A stretch of 64,000 bases of DNA from Myxococcales bacterium (GTDB taxonomy: Bacteria > Myxococcota_A > Polyangia > Polyangiales > Polyangiaceae): contig JADKKK010000011.1 in assembly GCA_016720545.1 (NCBI GenBank), positions 1 through 64,000 on the forward strand, written 5' to 3'. A program made the position numbers and the translations under genes. The notes below the pieces were generated by a model. The model made no database searches, was not told the origin of the DNA, and saw only the letters and a program-made list of their open reading frames with translations. Positions 1 through 8,449 of this stretch are shown piece after piece (within the stretch, counting starts at the first letter, position 1; every line of letters begins with the position of its first letter).

Positions 1-144
1 GCGGACGGTGCGGGTTGGCTCTCCTATACGGGGTCACGCAGCACCGGCCAGGTGCTTCCCTGGCGGCACCGGAGTGAAGTCGCGTTCGTAAGCCGCTGCG
101 GACCCCACGTCGCGCGAGTGATCGGGGAGTGCAAACTGCAACCC

Positions 145-468
145 ATGGGACGACAGCGAAGCAGGGGCGAGCGCGGGGCGGAAGTGCGGGCGTGGCGGGC
201 GAGCGGGGTGAGCGCTGCGAAGTATAGCGAAGAGCACGGGCTGTCGAAGGGGAGCCTCTGTCGCTGGGCCGCGGAGGTGGACGGGCGGGGGTCTCGAGTC
301 CGGCCGGCTCCCGAGCCACGGACAGCGTTCGTGCGCCTCGAGGTCGCGCCCCGCGCGGTGGGAGGCCTCGTCGTGGAGGTGGGGCCCGCGAAGGTGCGCG
401 TCGAGCCGGGGTTCGACGCGGGGCTCCTGCGCGAGGTCGTGAGGGCGCTGGCCGGGGGCGCGTCGTGA
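145..468 (+). CDS. tnpA: IS66 family accessory protein TnpA
   Basis: This 107-residue protein has an N-terminal helix-turn-helix region (about residues 8-45, with WRASGVSAAKYSEEHGLSKG) typical of the small IS66 accessory protein. It is thought to help the element's DNA recognition. The ATG at 145 is preferred over an upstream ATG at 52, because the upstream part would lie across the predicted left end of the element. The stop overlaps the tnpB start by four bases, as in intact IS66 elements. This is the only one of the three IS66 genes here without a visible frameshift. It is probably non-functional because its partners are broken. Confidence 0.75.
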   Translation: MGRQRSRGERGAEVRAWRASGVSAAKYSEEHGLSKGSLCRWAAEVDGRGSRVRPAPEPRTAFVRLEVAPRAVGGLVVEVGPAKVRVEPGFDAGLLREVVRALAGGAS

Positions 469-783
469 TCCCGCAGGGAGTGGAGATCTTCGTGGCCGTC
501 GAGCCCGTGGACATGCGCTTCGGGTTCGAGCGCCTGGGCGGGCTGGTGCGCGAGCGGATGGGGCGTGAGCCTCGGTCCAAGGCGCTGTTCGTGTTCTTCG
601 GCAAGCGTCGGCAGACTGTAAAAATACTGACGTGGGACGGCACGGGAGCGGTGCTCTGGTACAAGCGCCTGGACCGCGGGGTGTTCGAGATCCCCAGACC
701 CGAGAGGGAGGGAGAGACGAGCGTGATCGTGAGCGAGGTCGTTCGAGGCCCTGTTCGCGGGGCTCACGAAGACAGTCGACTAA
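465..783 (+). pseudogene. tnpB: IS66 Orf2-like accessory protein TnpB, frameshifted near its end
   Basis: The N-terminal about 90 residues match the IS66 Orf2 (TnpB) family, with the conserved features EPVDMRFGFERLGGLVRE, FVFFGKRR and VLWYKRLDRGVFE. The reading frame breaks near base 741. Skipping one base there restores the expected C-terminus FEALFAGLTKTVD and a stop at 781-783. Without the skip, translation runs on to 836 with unrelated residues. The gene directly precedes the tnpC remnant and overlaps tnpA. A single-base insertion is inferred. Its role, when intact, is accessory to transposition and poorly defined. Confidence 0.75.
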
Positions 784-853
784 GATGGGAAAATATTCGC
801 CATGAGGCTGAATTTCAGAAGATCGGCTACGTCTAACGGCACCGTGAAGAGCG

Positions 854-2558
854 ATGCGCATCCCCGGAGACCGCGAAGCTGGTGAGCGCGCTCGCCGAGC
901 GCGACGCGGCCATCGCGTCGCTTCAGGCGCTCATCGCGTCGCTGCAGGGACGATCGCCGCGCTTCGAGAGCGCGCTCACGAACCACGCGAGCGAGAACGA
1001 GCTACTCAAGCGGCGGCTGTACGGCACGAAGTCCGAACGAAGCGGCACCAGCGAGCTTCAGCTCACGCTCGGCAACTTGCTCGCGGATCAGGCGAAGCTC
1101 AAGCGGAGCTCGACGCGCTCACGAAGCAACCTACGGGGACCACGGGAGAGAACGGCGCGCCGGAGCCGGCACCGAGCCGGCTTCGCCCCGCCTCCGCCCG
1201 AGGAGGCCGAGAGCGAGAAGCCGCGCCCGAAGGGGCGCGCGATCTCCGCGTCCAAGCTCCCGCGGGTGGTGGTCGAGATCCGCGATGGCGGCGCCGAGGC
1301 GAGCGGCGGAAGGCTCATTGACTGGGAGACGAGGCTTATCAGCTGATGTTCCAGCGCGCCTGCTTCAAGGTCCTCGTGAAGAAGGTGGCGAAGTACGAAA
1401 GTCTCCGTTCACGGCGCGGCGAGGGTGATGGTCGCGCCCTCGCCGAAGCCGCTCTTCCCGCGCGCCATGCTCCACACCTCGGTGCTCGCCTGGCTCGCCG
1501 TGCAGAAGTTCGCGCTCGGGGGTCCCGAACTACCGCCTCGAGCGACACGTCTCGGCGATGGGCGAGTCCCTCGATCGCTCGACCATGTGCCGCAACCTCG
1601 AGGGCCTTGGCAGCACGCTCGGCGCGACCATCGTGCACGGCATGCTGCGCGACGCCATCGAGACGTGCTCGGTCCTCTCGACCGACGCCACGGGCGCCGC
1701 CATCCAGCGGGCGCCCGCGACGGCGGCCCCAAACGCGCCTGCAAGAAGGGCCACTTCTTCACCATCGTGGCCGATCGCGATCACGTGCTCTTCTCCTATG
1801 TCGTCGAGCGCCACACGCAGGACGCCGTCGCCTCGCTCTTCAAGGGCTTCCGTGGCTATCTCCAGTCCGACGCCAGCAGCGTCTACGACATCCTCGACCG
1901 CGGACACGGAGGCGCAGATCCGCCGGTGCTCCTCGTCGGCTGCTGGGCCCATACCCGCCGCTACTTCTTCGAAGCTGCGATCTGCAAGTACCCCATCGGA
2001 GTCGCAGGCCTCACGCGGATCCGCGCGATCTACGTCGCCGACAACGCGCTCGCCCACATGCCGCCCATCGATCGGACGAGAGAGCGTCTCGCGCGTCCTC
2101 CCGCTCGTCGACGAGTTCTTTGCCTGGGTGCGAACGACCGCGCGCGACCCTCGGCAGGACGCTCGCCACGAAGGCGCTCGGCTACGCCGAGAACCAGGAG
2201 CAGGAGCTCCGCCGCGTCTTCCTCGACGGCCGCCTCCCCTCGACAACACACGCAGCGAGCGGGCCCCTTCGCACCATCGTGGTCGGCCGCAAGAACTGGC
2301 TCTTCTATGGCAGCGATCTCACGCCCACGCCGCCGCCGCGCTCTTCAGCCTCGTAGCCTCTTGCCGACTCCACGACCTCGATCCGCAGCTCTACCTCGAG
2401 GAGGTGCTCAGACTCCTCCCGACCTGGCCGAAGGACCGGTACCTCGAGCTCGCCCCGAAGAACTGGGGGCACCCGCGCGCGCCTCGACCCGGACGAGCTC
2501 TGGGGGCCCCCTCGGCGACGTCACCGTCCCGCCGCCGCTCGCCCTCATCCCGGCGTGA
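854..2558 (+). pseudogene. tnpC: IS66 transposase TnpC, multiply frameshifted
   Basis: Pieces of an IS66 transposase are scattered over all three forward frames in the correct order. They are an N-terminal leucine-zipper-like helix (LAERDAAIASLQALIASLQG), NELLKRRLYGTKSER, MFQRACFKVLVKKVAKYES, a core with CRNLEGLGSTLGATIVHGML and VLSTDATG, then FFTIVADRDHVLFSYVVERH, LVGCWAHTRRYFFEA, KALGYAENQEQELRRVFLDG, LDNTRSERA, RTIVVGRKNWLFYGSD and a C-terminal SLVASCRLHDLDPQLYLEEV. The end ALIPA-stop is at 2558. At least six frame changes are needed to join these pieces, so no full-length transposase can be made. The DDE residues cannot be assigned with confidence. The original start near 854 is uncertain. 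Confidence 0.85.
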
Positions 2559-2681
2559 TCGCGGGGACGACCTCCGCTCCGCTTTCGTGATCAGCTCGCC
2601 GCGAGCCCCCCCGCTTGCCGTCTTGCCCTGCCCAGTGGGTCGCGCTCCTCCGACGCCGCGCGCGCCATGTGCACCGGTTAC

Positions 2682-3469
2682 AGTCGTTCGAGCTGTGGAC
2701 CGACTACAAAGACCTGGTCTTCGGCCTGAGGGCCTCCCAGCACGAGCCGCTCACCCGCGTCGTGGTGAAGCGGGGCCTGCCGCTCACGGAGACCCTCGGG
2801 TCGAACCCACCGGTGAACCTGGACTTCGCCGTCGAAGGGAGGCCGGTCACGCTTCGCTCGCTCGCGGTGACCGGACTCTCGGACAACGACCTCGTCGGGC
2901 ACGACGTCACGTGGTCGGTGGAGGGGAGGAGCCCGTTCCGCGTCCAGACTTCGGAGCAGGGCCGCACGATGACCGACACCTACGCGGAGATCGATTCGTC
3001 GCAGTTCCGCGGGGCCGACGCGTACGTCCTCAGCGTGTCCGCGGCCAGGAACGGGAGGAGCGATCAAGGGGCCTCTTACTTGACGGGACGGTTCACCAAG
3101 CCCGTCGACCTCACGCTCGACATGACGTTTCCTGACCCCGTCGCGTCGGTCGCAGGCTCGGCGCCCTATGGCCGGGCGCAGCTCGAGTTTCCCGACTTCC
3201 CGAACGCGTACGCCTACGCGCTCTACGCCTACTCGGCGTCCAAGAAGACGCAGTGGAACGTCAGCGTCGCGCGCAGCTACTTTCCGCCCGGCGAGCCCTA
3301 CCAGGTCACGATGCCCGATCTCTCCGGCGTCCCCGGGTGGAGCGCCGCCTGGGGCTTCCCTGCCGGGAGCCCGATCGCCGTGGAAGGCACGATGCGCGAG
3401 CGAAGTGGGCTGAGCGACGGAACCCAGGAACGCACGACCTACGACCGCGGACACTCGGTGACGCCATGA
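2682..3469 (+). pseudogene. 3' part of an unknown gene interrupted by the IS66 element
   Basis: An open frame runs from the right boundary of the IS66 element to 3469 with convincing protein composition (for example FELWTDYKDLVFGLRASQ, YAEIDSSQFRGADAYVLSV, and NAYAYALYAYSASKKTQWN). It has no plausible start codon or ribosome site near its beginning. The frame probably continued from bases 1-87, which stay open in two forward frames up to the edge of the window. The Tyr/Ser/Thr-rich, repeated beta-strand-like pattern suggests an exported protein. I do not recognise the family. The interruption by the IS is an inference from the imperfect target duplication. Confidence 0.5.
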
Positions 3470-3499
3470 GGCGCCGCGATGCGCAGCTGCCGCCCGATG

Positions 3500-3748
3500 G
3501 CGGACAGTCGAGCCGCCCCACGTAGCGAATCAGCGGATGATTCGGCGGGAGGTCGACCATCCCGTCCGCGGCGGCCGCGCTCGGCAGCACGTCTCCGCTG
3601 AAGGCCCAGGCGTCGGGGTGGACGCCGAGCACCACGGGCGCCCCGCTCGCGGGCTTCGCGCGGGCGTGGGGTCTTCGGACGGCGGGTCGCCGCCGCTGCA
3701 CGCGGTGAGAGAGACAACCGCGGACCAGAGCAGGATTGCGCGTCTCAT
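3500..3748 (-). pseudogene. 5' fragment of a duplicated SGNH esterase lipoprotein gene
   Basis: The reverse strand starting at 3748 encodes MRRAILLWSAVVSLTACSGG, nearly identical to the signal peptide and lipobox of the intact gene that starts at 6151. After about 30 residues a one-base shift moves the match to another frame (SGAPVVLGVHPDAWAFSGDV). The similarity ends around 3500, just after VGRLDC. Only about 80 of 415 residues remain and the catalytic domain is absent. The fragment marks one end of an old tandem duplication whose other copy lies around 5906-6151. Confidence 0.8.
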
Positions 3749-4087
3749 GTTCGGAGCTCTCCTTGAGGCGGGCCAGGGGCGTCGACGCCTCGCCTGCGCA
3801 AGAGCAACTCCGGTGCATCGGGCGGAGCGCGAAGGTGGGCCCGCGCGGTCCGCGGGGCAGCCAGACGCCCCGCGCGCCGCGCGCGCATGGAGCGCAGTGT
3901 GCTGCACGGCGCGCGGCCGTGCGTGCACCGAGCTGCACACGGGCGGCGCGACCTGCGGTGGCGCTGGTGACAAGCACCCCCGCCGGTCAGCGGCGGCCTG
4001 AGGCGAGCGCAGGGGGCATGGGAATTGCTCATGACGTGGATGACGTGACCTCAGGCACCACGCCCGCCGTCCCACAAGGAGCCCCGC
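3749..4087. other. Intergenic region shared with the upstream region of the intact SGNH gene
   Basis: No convincing gene lies here. The stretch from 3749 to about 3950 is a diverged copy of the region upstream of the intact SGNH gene (6152-6400). Examples are the AAGAGCAACTCC motif (3799 and 6207) and the segment around 3891-3940 that matches 6327-6375. The rest, up to the signal-peptide gene at 4088, shows no feature I can support. ATGACGTGGATGACGTGACC near 4031 is a short imperfect direct repeat. Confidence 0.5.
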
Positions 4088-4638
4088 ATGCGCCTCGCCA
4101 CCTCGATTGTGCTCTTCGCCGTGTTCTCCACCTTCTGCCAGCGAGCGCGGGCGGAAGAGACCCCCGCGCCGACCCCCCGCGCGCCATCCCGCCCGCCGGC
4201 GGCCGCCGTTGACAAGCTCCCTCCTCGCCCCAACAGCGTCGAGGGATACGACGAGACCCTCGAGCGCATGCGCGCTGCCCTCGCGACCGCCCCCGCGACG
4301 CGCGCGGTCCGACTGAGCGCCGATGTGAAGGTGGTGGAGCAGTGGTATCGCGAGGACGTGCAGACCGGCAGCACGGGCGCGATCGGTGGGCGTCGTCGCG
4401 GGCACTCTCATGATGGTCGGCGGCGCGGTGGGGGCCGAGTGGCCGCGGGACGTGCGCGGCCGGTGGCCCGTGGTGCCGCCCCTGGTTGTGGCGGCCCTCG
4501 GCGTCCCCGGTCTTCGTGATCGCGGGCGTCGTCGGCAGCGCGAGCCGCTCGATGCGCGTGACGGAGCCGTCCTCTCCGGCGCGCGCGGTCAGCCTGTCGC
4601 TGGGCGCGGGGCAGGTCCAGCTGGGAGGGGTCTTCTAG
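4088..4638 (+). pseudogene. Exported hypothetical protein, twice frameshifted
   Basis: The gene starts at ATG 4088 behind AAGGAG. A Sec signal peptide (about residues 1-22, ending ARAEE) is followed by a Pro/Ala-rich segment and a plausible folded stretch to about base 4384. Coding character then continues in a second frame (VGVVAGTLMMVGGAVGAEWP) and from about 4498 in a third (SPVFVIAGVVGSASRSMRV). It ends with LGAGQVQLGGVF and a stop at 4638. The composite would be about 183 residues with a hydrophobic central segment, probably an envelope protein. I do not recognise the family. The gene lies inside copy A of the duplicated segment, where copy B has a Uma2 gene instead. Confidence 0.5.
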
Positions 4639-4681
4639 CGCGCGCTCCCGAGCTCGTGCGCGCGCCTGACCGGCGTCCTCT

Positions 4682-4878
4682 CACGTGGCGAGGAAATGGA
4701 GGGCGCCCATCGCGACGAGGCGCACGAGGAGCTCGCGCGCGGCCGGATCCGACGTCGCCGCGGCTCGCGCCCCTCGTGTCGCCGCCTCTCGCAGAGGGCT
4801 CGCGCGAGGGCGGTCGCCTCGGCCGGCACCACGAGCTCGGTCCCGCCCACGTAGAGCAGGAGCCCGCCCTCCGCGTGA
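4682..4878 (-). pseudogene. 3' fragment of a duplicated RoxA-like oxygenase gene
   Basis: Read on the reverse strand, this segment encodes EGGLLLYVGGTELVVPAEAT and, after a frame change, DPAARELLVRLVAMGALHFL. These are the last about 65 residues of the intact RoxA-like protein encoded at 7179-8390. Nucleotide identity with 7180-7375 is very high in most of the stretch. The similarity stops abruptly at about 4878, 26 bases before the stop codon of the intact SGNH gene. The fragment is the right end of duplication copy A. It has no start and cannot be functional. Confidence 0.85.
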
Positions 4879-4903
4879 GGCGTCCACACGCCTCGGCGAT
4901 CAC

Positions 4904-6151
4904 TCACCAGCCCTTGAGCCGCTGGACGAGCTCCGCGAGCTGACGCCCCATCTTCTCGTGGGTCTCCACGGTCGGGTGCCAGTCCTCACCGTACGGCGCG
5001 CTCTGGAGCGGGAACGAAATGAAGTGCACGTCGGCGTCGCCCGCGCTCTTCCTTACCTCGATCGCGGCCTGGACCGCGCCGGTGGCGGTCGTCAGCGCAC
5101 GAACACCGACAGGGTAGTTGTCCGACATCACCGGTCCGAGCGCCGCGACCAACGGGACACCAGGGTAGTGACCTCGCAAGGTCTTGAGGAACTCGACGTA
5201 GGCCGCCCGGAATCGCTCGCCGCTCGGGCCTGGGTCCGCTCCACCCGCCGATGGCGAGAAGTCGTTGGTGCCAAGGTTCACGACGACCACGTCAGGGGGT
5301 GACCGGCGCACGTCCCACAGCGGCGAGGCCTCGTCGGGCAGGACCCGCAGATAGAGCTGCGGAAGCGTCGGGCCAGGCGCCGCCTGGTAGTTTCTCCACA
5401 AGCCCTTCCCGGAGTACGCGACAGCGATGTATTCGGCCGACAAGAGCTGAGCTGCGACCGCTCCGTAGGTGAGTCGCGCGTTGGTGTTCTTCGTCGTGTA
5501 GTGGAATTCGTCTGGCGTCGAGGTGCGCTTCAAGTTGCCATACCCACACGTCACTGAGTCGCCGATGACCTCGATCCTCCGGCCGGAGACCAGGACGGGC
5601 TTCAGGGTCTCGCCGCTACGGACGCGAAGACCGAGAAATTCGCCCTGCCCGGCCCCACGACTCTCGATCCGCCGCCATACCTCGAGCGAGTGTTCGCCTG
5701 GGCCCAAGTCGCGACCGATCGAGTAGACCTCCTGCTGGGCATTGACGAGGAGCTGCTGTGGCACGCCGTCCACGAGGGCCTCGTACCAGCTGCCCTGCTC
5801 TTCGCCTCCTTCCACGGAGTCCCTCAGCTTGACGTCGATGGCGCTCCCGGTGAAGCGCGCCTTCACGGACACCGCCGGATACGAGAACCGCGGCGCGCTC
5901 GGGCGACAGTCGACCCGCCCCACGTAGCGAATCAGAGGATGATTCGGCGGGAGGTCGACCATCCCGTCCGCGGCGGCCGCGCTCGGCAGCACGTCTCCGC
6001 TGAAGGCGCAGGCGTCGGGGTGGACGCCGAGCACCACGGGCGCCCCGCTCCCCGGCTTCGCGCGGGGCGCGGAGTCGTCGGCCGGCGGATCGCCACCGCT
6101 GCACGCGCTGAGGGAGACCACTGCGGACCAGAGCAGGATTGCACGTTTCAT
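4904..6151 (-). CDS. SGNH/GDSL-type esterase lipoprotein (CE2-like)
   Basis: The 415-residue product has a lipoprotein signal peptide (MKRAILLWSAVVSLSACSGG, lipid-carrying Cys at 17). A beta-rich N-terminal domain (about residues 75-200) and an SGNH hydrolase domain follow. Block I is EVIGDSVTCGYGN with the nucleophile Ser. Block III is NLGTNDF. The C-terminal YGEDWHPTVETHEKMG supplies the Asp/His of the catalytic triad. The two-domain layout resembles carbohydrate esterase family 2, which removes acetyl groups from polysaccharides. The substrate is not known here. The protein is probably anchored in the envelope and faces the periplasm or outside. ATG 6151 is chosen because it begins the signal peptide. 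An N-terminal fragment of a second copy lies at 3500-3748. Confidence 0.85.
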   Translation of the reverse strand: MKRAILLWSAVVSLSACSGGDPPADDSAPRAKPGSGAPVVLGVHPDACAFSGDVLPSAAAADGMVDLPPNHPLIRYVGRVDCRPSAPRFSYPAVSVKARFTGSAIDVKLRDSVEGGEEQGSWYEALVDGVPQQLLVNAQQEVYSIGRDLGPGEHSLEVWRRIESRGAGQGEFLGLRVRSGETLKPVLVSGRRIEVIGDSVTCGYGNLKRTSTPDEFHYTTKNTNARLTYGAVAAQLLSAEYIAVAYSGKGLWRNYQAAPGPTLPQLYLRVLPDEASPLWDVRRSPPDVVVVNLGTNDFSPSAGGADPGPSGERFRAAYVEFLKTLRGHYPGVPLVAALGPVMSDNYPVGVRALTTATGAVQAAIEVRKSAGDADVHFISFPLQSAPYGEDWHPTVETHEKMGRQLAELVQRLKGW

Positions 6152-6524
6152 GGTTGGAGCGCTCCGTGAGGCGGGTCGGCGGGGCTGGACGCCTCTCGTG
6201 CCTAAGAGCAACTCCGATGCCATCGGACGGAGCGCGCGGCGTCTACGCGCGCCACTAGCGACCCAGCCTATCCATCCAATGCCAGTGGCCGCGAAGGCCC
6301 TGCCACACGAGACCCCGCGCACGCGGAGCGCGCAGTGTTCTGCTCGGCGCGCGACCGCGCGTGCACCGATGTGCACACTCTTCGGCGCGAGCCAGGCGGC
6401 GAGCGGCGCGCGTCTGCTCTGTGCCGACACTGCGCGCCCGCGGCGCAGGAGAAAACGGGCCAGTGCGTCGTGGCGACGCCCACACTTCCGCTCGGACGCT
6501 ACTAGCCGCGTGCTAGTCTGCGTC
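6152..6524. other. Divergent intergenic region between the SGNH and Uma2 genes
   Basis: This 373-base gap should hold the promoters of the two divergent genes. The part next to the SGNH gene (6152-6400) resembles 3749-3950 and contains AAGAGCAACTCC. I cannot identify a convincing -35/-10 pair or a transcription-factor site. GCACCGATGTGCAC near 6363 is a short palindrome-like sequence that also occurs, slightly changed, in the other copy near 3925. Confidence 0.4.
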
Positions 6525-7082
6525 ATGGCCCAGCGCCTCCCCGCCCATGCCACGTACGCGGACCTCCTCGCCCTTCCTCAGCATGTGGTGGGCGAGATCG
6601 TGTTCGGGATGCTGCACTCGCATCCTCGGCCTCGGCCCATGCACGCGCGGGTCGCTTCCAGGTTGGGCGTCCGCATCGGCGGTCCGTTCGATCACGATGG
6701 GCCCGGCGGGTGGGTGCTGTTGGACGAGCCCGAGCTTCACCTTGGTCCGCACGTCGTCGTACCGGATCTCTCGGGGTGGCGCCGCGAGCGCATGCCCGAG
6801 ATTCCCATCGATAAGGCTTACTTCGAGGTCCCGCCGGACTGGTGCTGCGAGGTGCTCTCCAAGGGGACCGAGGCGCTCGATCGCGGGGACAAGAAGCGCA
6901 TCTACGAGGCGTTCATGGTCGAGCACCTGTGGCTCGTGGACGTGGAGCAGCAGACCGTCGAGATCCACGTGCTGCACGGATCGGCGTATCGACTCACTCA
7001 GACCGTTCGTGGTGGTGGAGCCTACGTGCTTCCGCCCTTCGAGGGCTTGGTGCTTGCCCTGGGCGATCTGTGGGCGAGGTGA
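6525..7082 (+). CDS. Uma2 family endonuclease-like protein (DUF820)
   Basis: This 185-residue protein matches the Uma2/DUF820 family, which has a PD-(D/E)XK nuclease-like fold. Seen here are the early YADLLALPQHVVGEIVFGML, the mid-protein VVPDLSGWRRERMP with the expected acidic Asp, the segment PPDWCCEVLSKGTEALDRGD with the Glu, and KKRIYEAFMVEHLWLVDVE with the Lys. The residue pattern is compatible with a metal-dependent nuclease. The biological role of Uma2 proteins, which are often present in many copies per genome, is not established. The gene stands alone between two genes on the opposite strand. It is absent from the other copy of the duplicated segment. Confidence 0.85.
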   Translation: MAQRLPAHATYADLLALPQHVVGEIVFGMLHSHPRPRPMHARVASRLGVRIGGPFDHDGPGGWVLLDEPELHLGPHVVVPDLSGWRRERMPEIPIDKAYFEVPPDWCCEVLSKGTEALDRGDKKRIYEAFMVEHLWLVDVEQQTVEIHVLHGSAYRLTQTVRGGGAYVLPPFEGLVLALGDLWAR

Positions 7083-7178
7083 CTCGGTCCGCCCGCGGGT
7101 CGGGCTCGACCTGACGGGGGACGCGTCGTCGGCGAACGCGCCCTCCGCGCGAGGCTCCCCACGCTCCCCGCTGTCCGC

Positions 7179-8390
7179 TCAGTCGTCGAGAAAATGCAGG
7201 GCGCCCATCGCGACGAGGCGCACGAGCAGCTCGCGCGCGGCCGGCGCCGTCGTCGCCGCGACGAGCTCGCGCCCCTCGTGTCGCCGCCTCGCGCAGAGGG
7301 CTCGCGCGAGGGCGGTCGCCTCGGCCGGCACCACGAGCTCGGTCCCGCCCACGTAGAGCAGGAGCCCGCCCTCCGCGTGGTCCGCGTGGTCCGCGTGGGG
7401 CAAGAACGCCCAGCGAGCCTCTTCGGAGCGCGCGAGCACCGCGCCTCGCGCGAGCTTGCCGAAGAGGGCCTTCGGGGTCGGCGCGCGCGCCGGCGGCTCG
7501 AGCTCGTGTCCGGGCTTGAGGCGCGTCGCGAACGACGCGAACCACCGATCGATGGCGTCGTCGGAGGTGTCGAGCGTGCGCACCATGGTGCGTATACGCG
7601 AGAGCAGCGCGTCGGGAATGGCGCCCGGGTTCGACGCGGGCGTGAGCTTGGGGTCTACCAGGAGGGTCGCCGAGGCGGGGCTCTGCCTGGCCGCGGCGGC
7701 CGCGAACGACGACCACACCTCGCCCATACACGGCGAACGAAAGCCGACCGAGTAGGTGAGGCACGGAGTGACCGCGACGCCGTGGTGCGCGAAGTTGGGT
7801 GGAAGATACAGCATGTCGCCGGGGCCGAGCACCTCGTCGGCCTGAGGCTCGAGCTCCTCCAGAATGCGGAGCTCGAGATCGGGCTTGATGCGCCGATCCT
7901 TCGTTGGGCGTGTGTGGTACTTCCACCGGCGTTTTCCGCGGCCCTGGATGAGGAAGACGTCGTAGCTGTCGACGTGGGGCCCCACGCTCCCACCCGGCGC
8001 GGCGAAGCTCAGCATCACGTCGTCGACGCGGACGCTGGGGAGGAACGCGAACGGCTCGAGCATGAGCGCGATCTCGGGCACCCAGCGGTTGACCTCCTGA
8101 ACCAGGAGCGTCCACCCCCGCTTCGGGAGCTTCGCGAAGTCGGCCTCGAGCTGCGGGCCCCAGGTGACCTGCCAAGGGCGATCGCCGCCCTTCTCTCGCA
8201 CGATGCGAGACTCGACGCCGTCTTCGCACGAGAGGCCCGCGAGCTCGTCGGGATCGATCGGATCGCGATGCTCTGGGAAGGCGCCGCGCACGAGCAGCGG
8301 CTTCTTTTGCCAGTAGTCCCGCAGAAACCGCGAGGTGGAGATGCCGCCGAAGAGGCCGGGGGGGGAAGGGGGCTTCGTCGGGTCCGCCAT
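7179..8390 (-). CDS. RoxA/YcfD-like cupin (JmjC-type) ribosomal oxygenase
   Basis: The 403-residue protein belongs to the cupin-4/JmjC 2-oxoglutarate oxygenases. In this group, RoxA (YcfD) hydroxylates an arginine of ribosomal protein L16. The Fe(II) ligands are visible as H139 and D141 in GGSVGPHVDSYDVF and H202 (or H203) in LPPNFAHHGVAV. The N-terminal FLRDYWQKKPLLVRGAF is characteristic. The C-terminal about 150 residues correspond to the dimerisation and winged-helix part, and the length is normal for RoxA. It acts in the cytoplasm. It is monocistronic as far as can be seen. A partial second copy of the 3' end lies at 4682-4878. Confidence 0.88.
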   Translation of the reverse strand: MADPTKPPSPPGLFGGISTSRFLRDYWQKKPLLVRGAFPEHRDPIDPDELAGLSCEDGVESRIVREKGGDRPWQVTWGPQLEADFAKLPKRGWTLLVQEVNRWVPEIALMLEPFAFLPSVRVDDVMLSFAAPGGSVGPHVDSYDVFLIQGRGKRRWKYHTRPTKDRRIKPDLELRILEELEPQADEVLGPGDMLYLPPNFAHHGVAVTPCLTYSVGFRSPCMGEVWSSFAAAAARQSPASATLLVDPKLTPASNPGAIPDALLSRIRTMVRTLDTSDDAIDRWFASFATRLKPGHELEPPARAPTPKALFGKLARGAVLARSEEARWAFLPHADHADHAEGGLLLYVGGTELVVPAEATALARALCARRRHEGRELVAATTAPAARELLVRLVAMGALHFLDD

Positions 8391-8449
8391 GATGCCGCTC
8401 TACCACCGCCGCTCACTCGCCGGCCACCCTTGTTGGATTCGGGTAGCCT

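Larger units (their letters stand above)
88..2681 (+). mobile_element. Degraded IS66-family insertion sequence
   Basis: The three IS66 genes (accessory tnpA and tnpB, then the long transposase tnpC) follow each other in the usual order. The left end GTAAGCCGCTGC at 88 and the inverted right end GTAACCGGTGCA (reading back from 2681) share GTAA, CCG and TGC, which fits decayed IS66-type inverted repeats. AGTCGCGTTC (78-87) lies just outside on the left and AGTCGTTC (2682-2689) just outside on the right. They resemble an 8-bp target duplication, the size known for IS66, with a later 2-base change. The element cannot move by itself because tnpB and tnpC are frameshifted. The exact ends are inferred. 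Confidence 0.7.
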
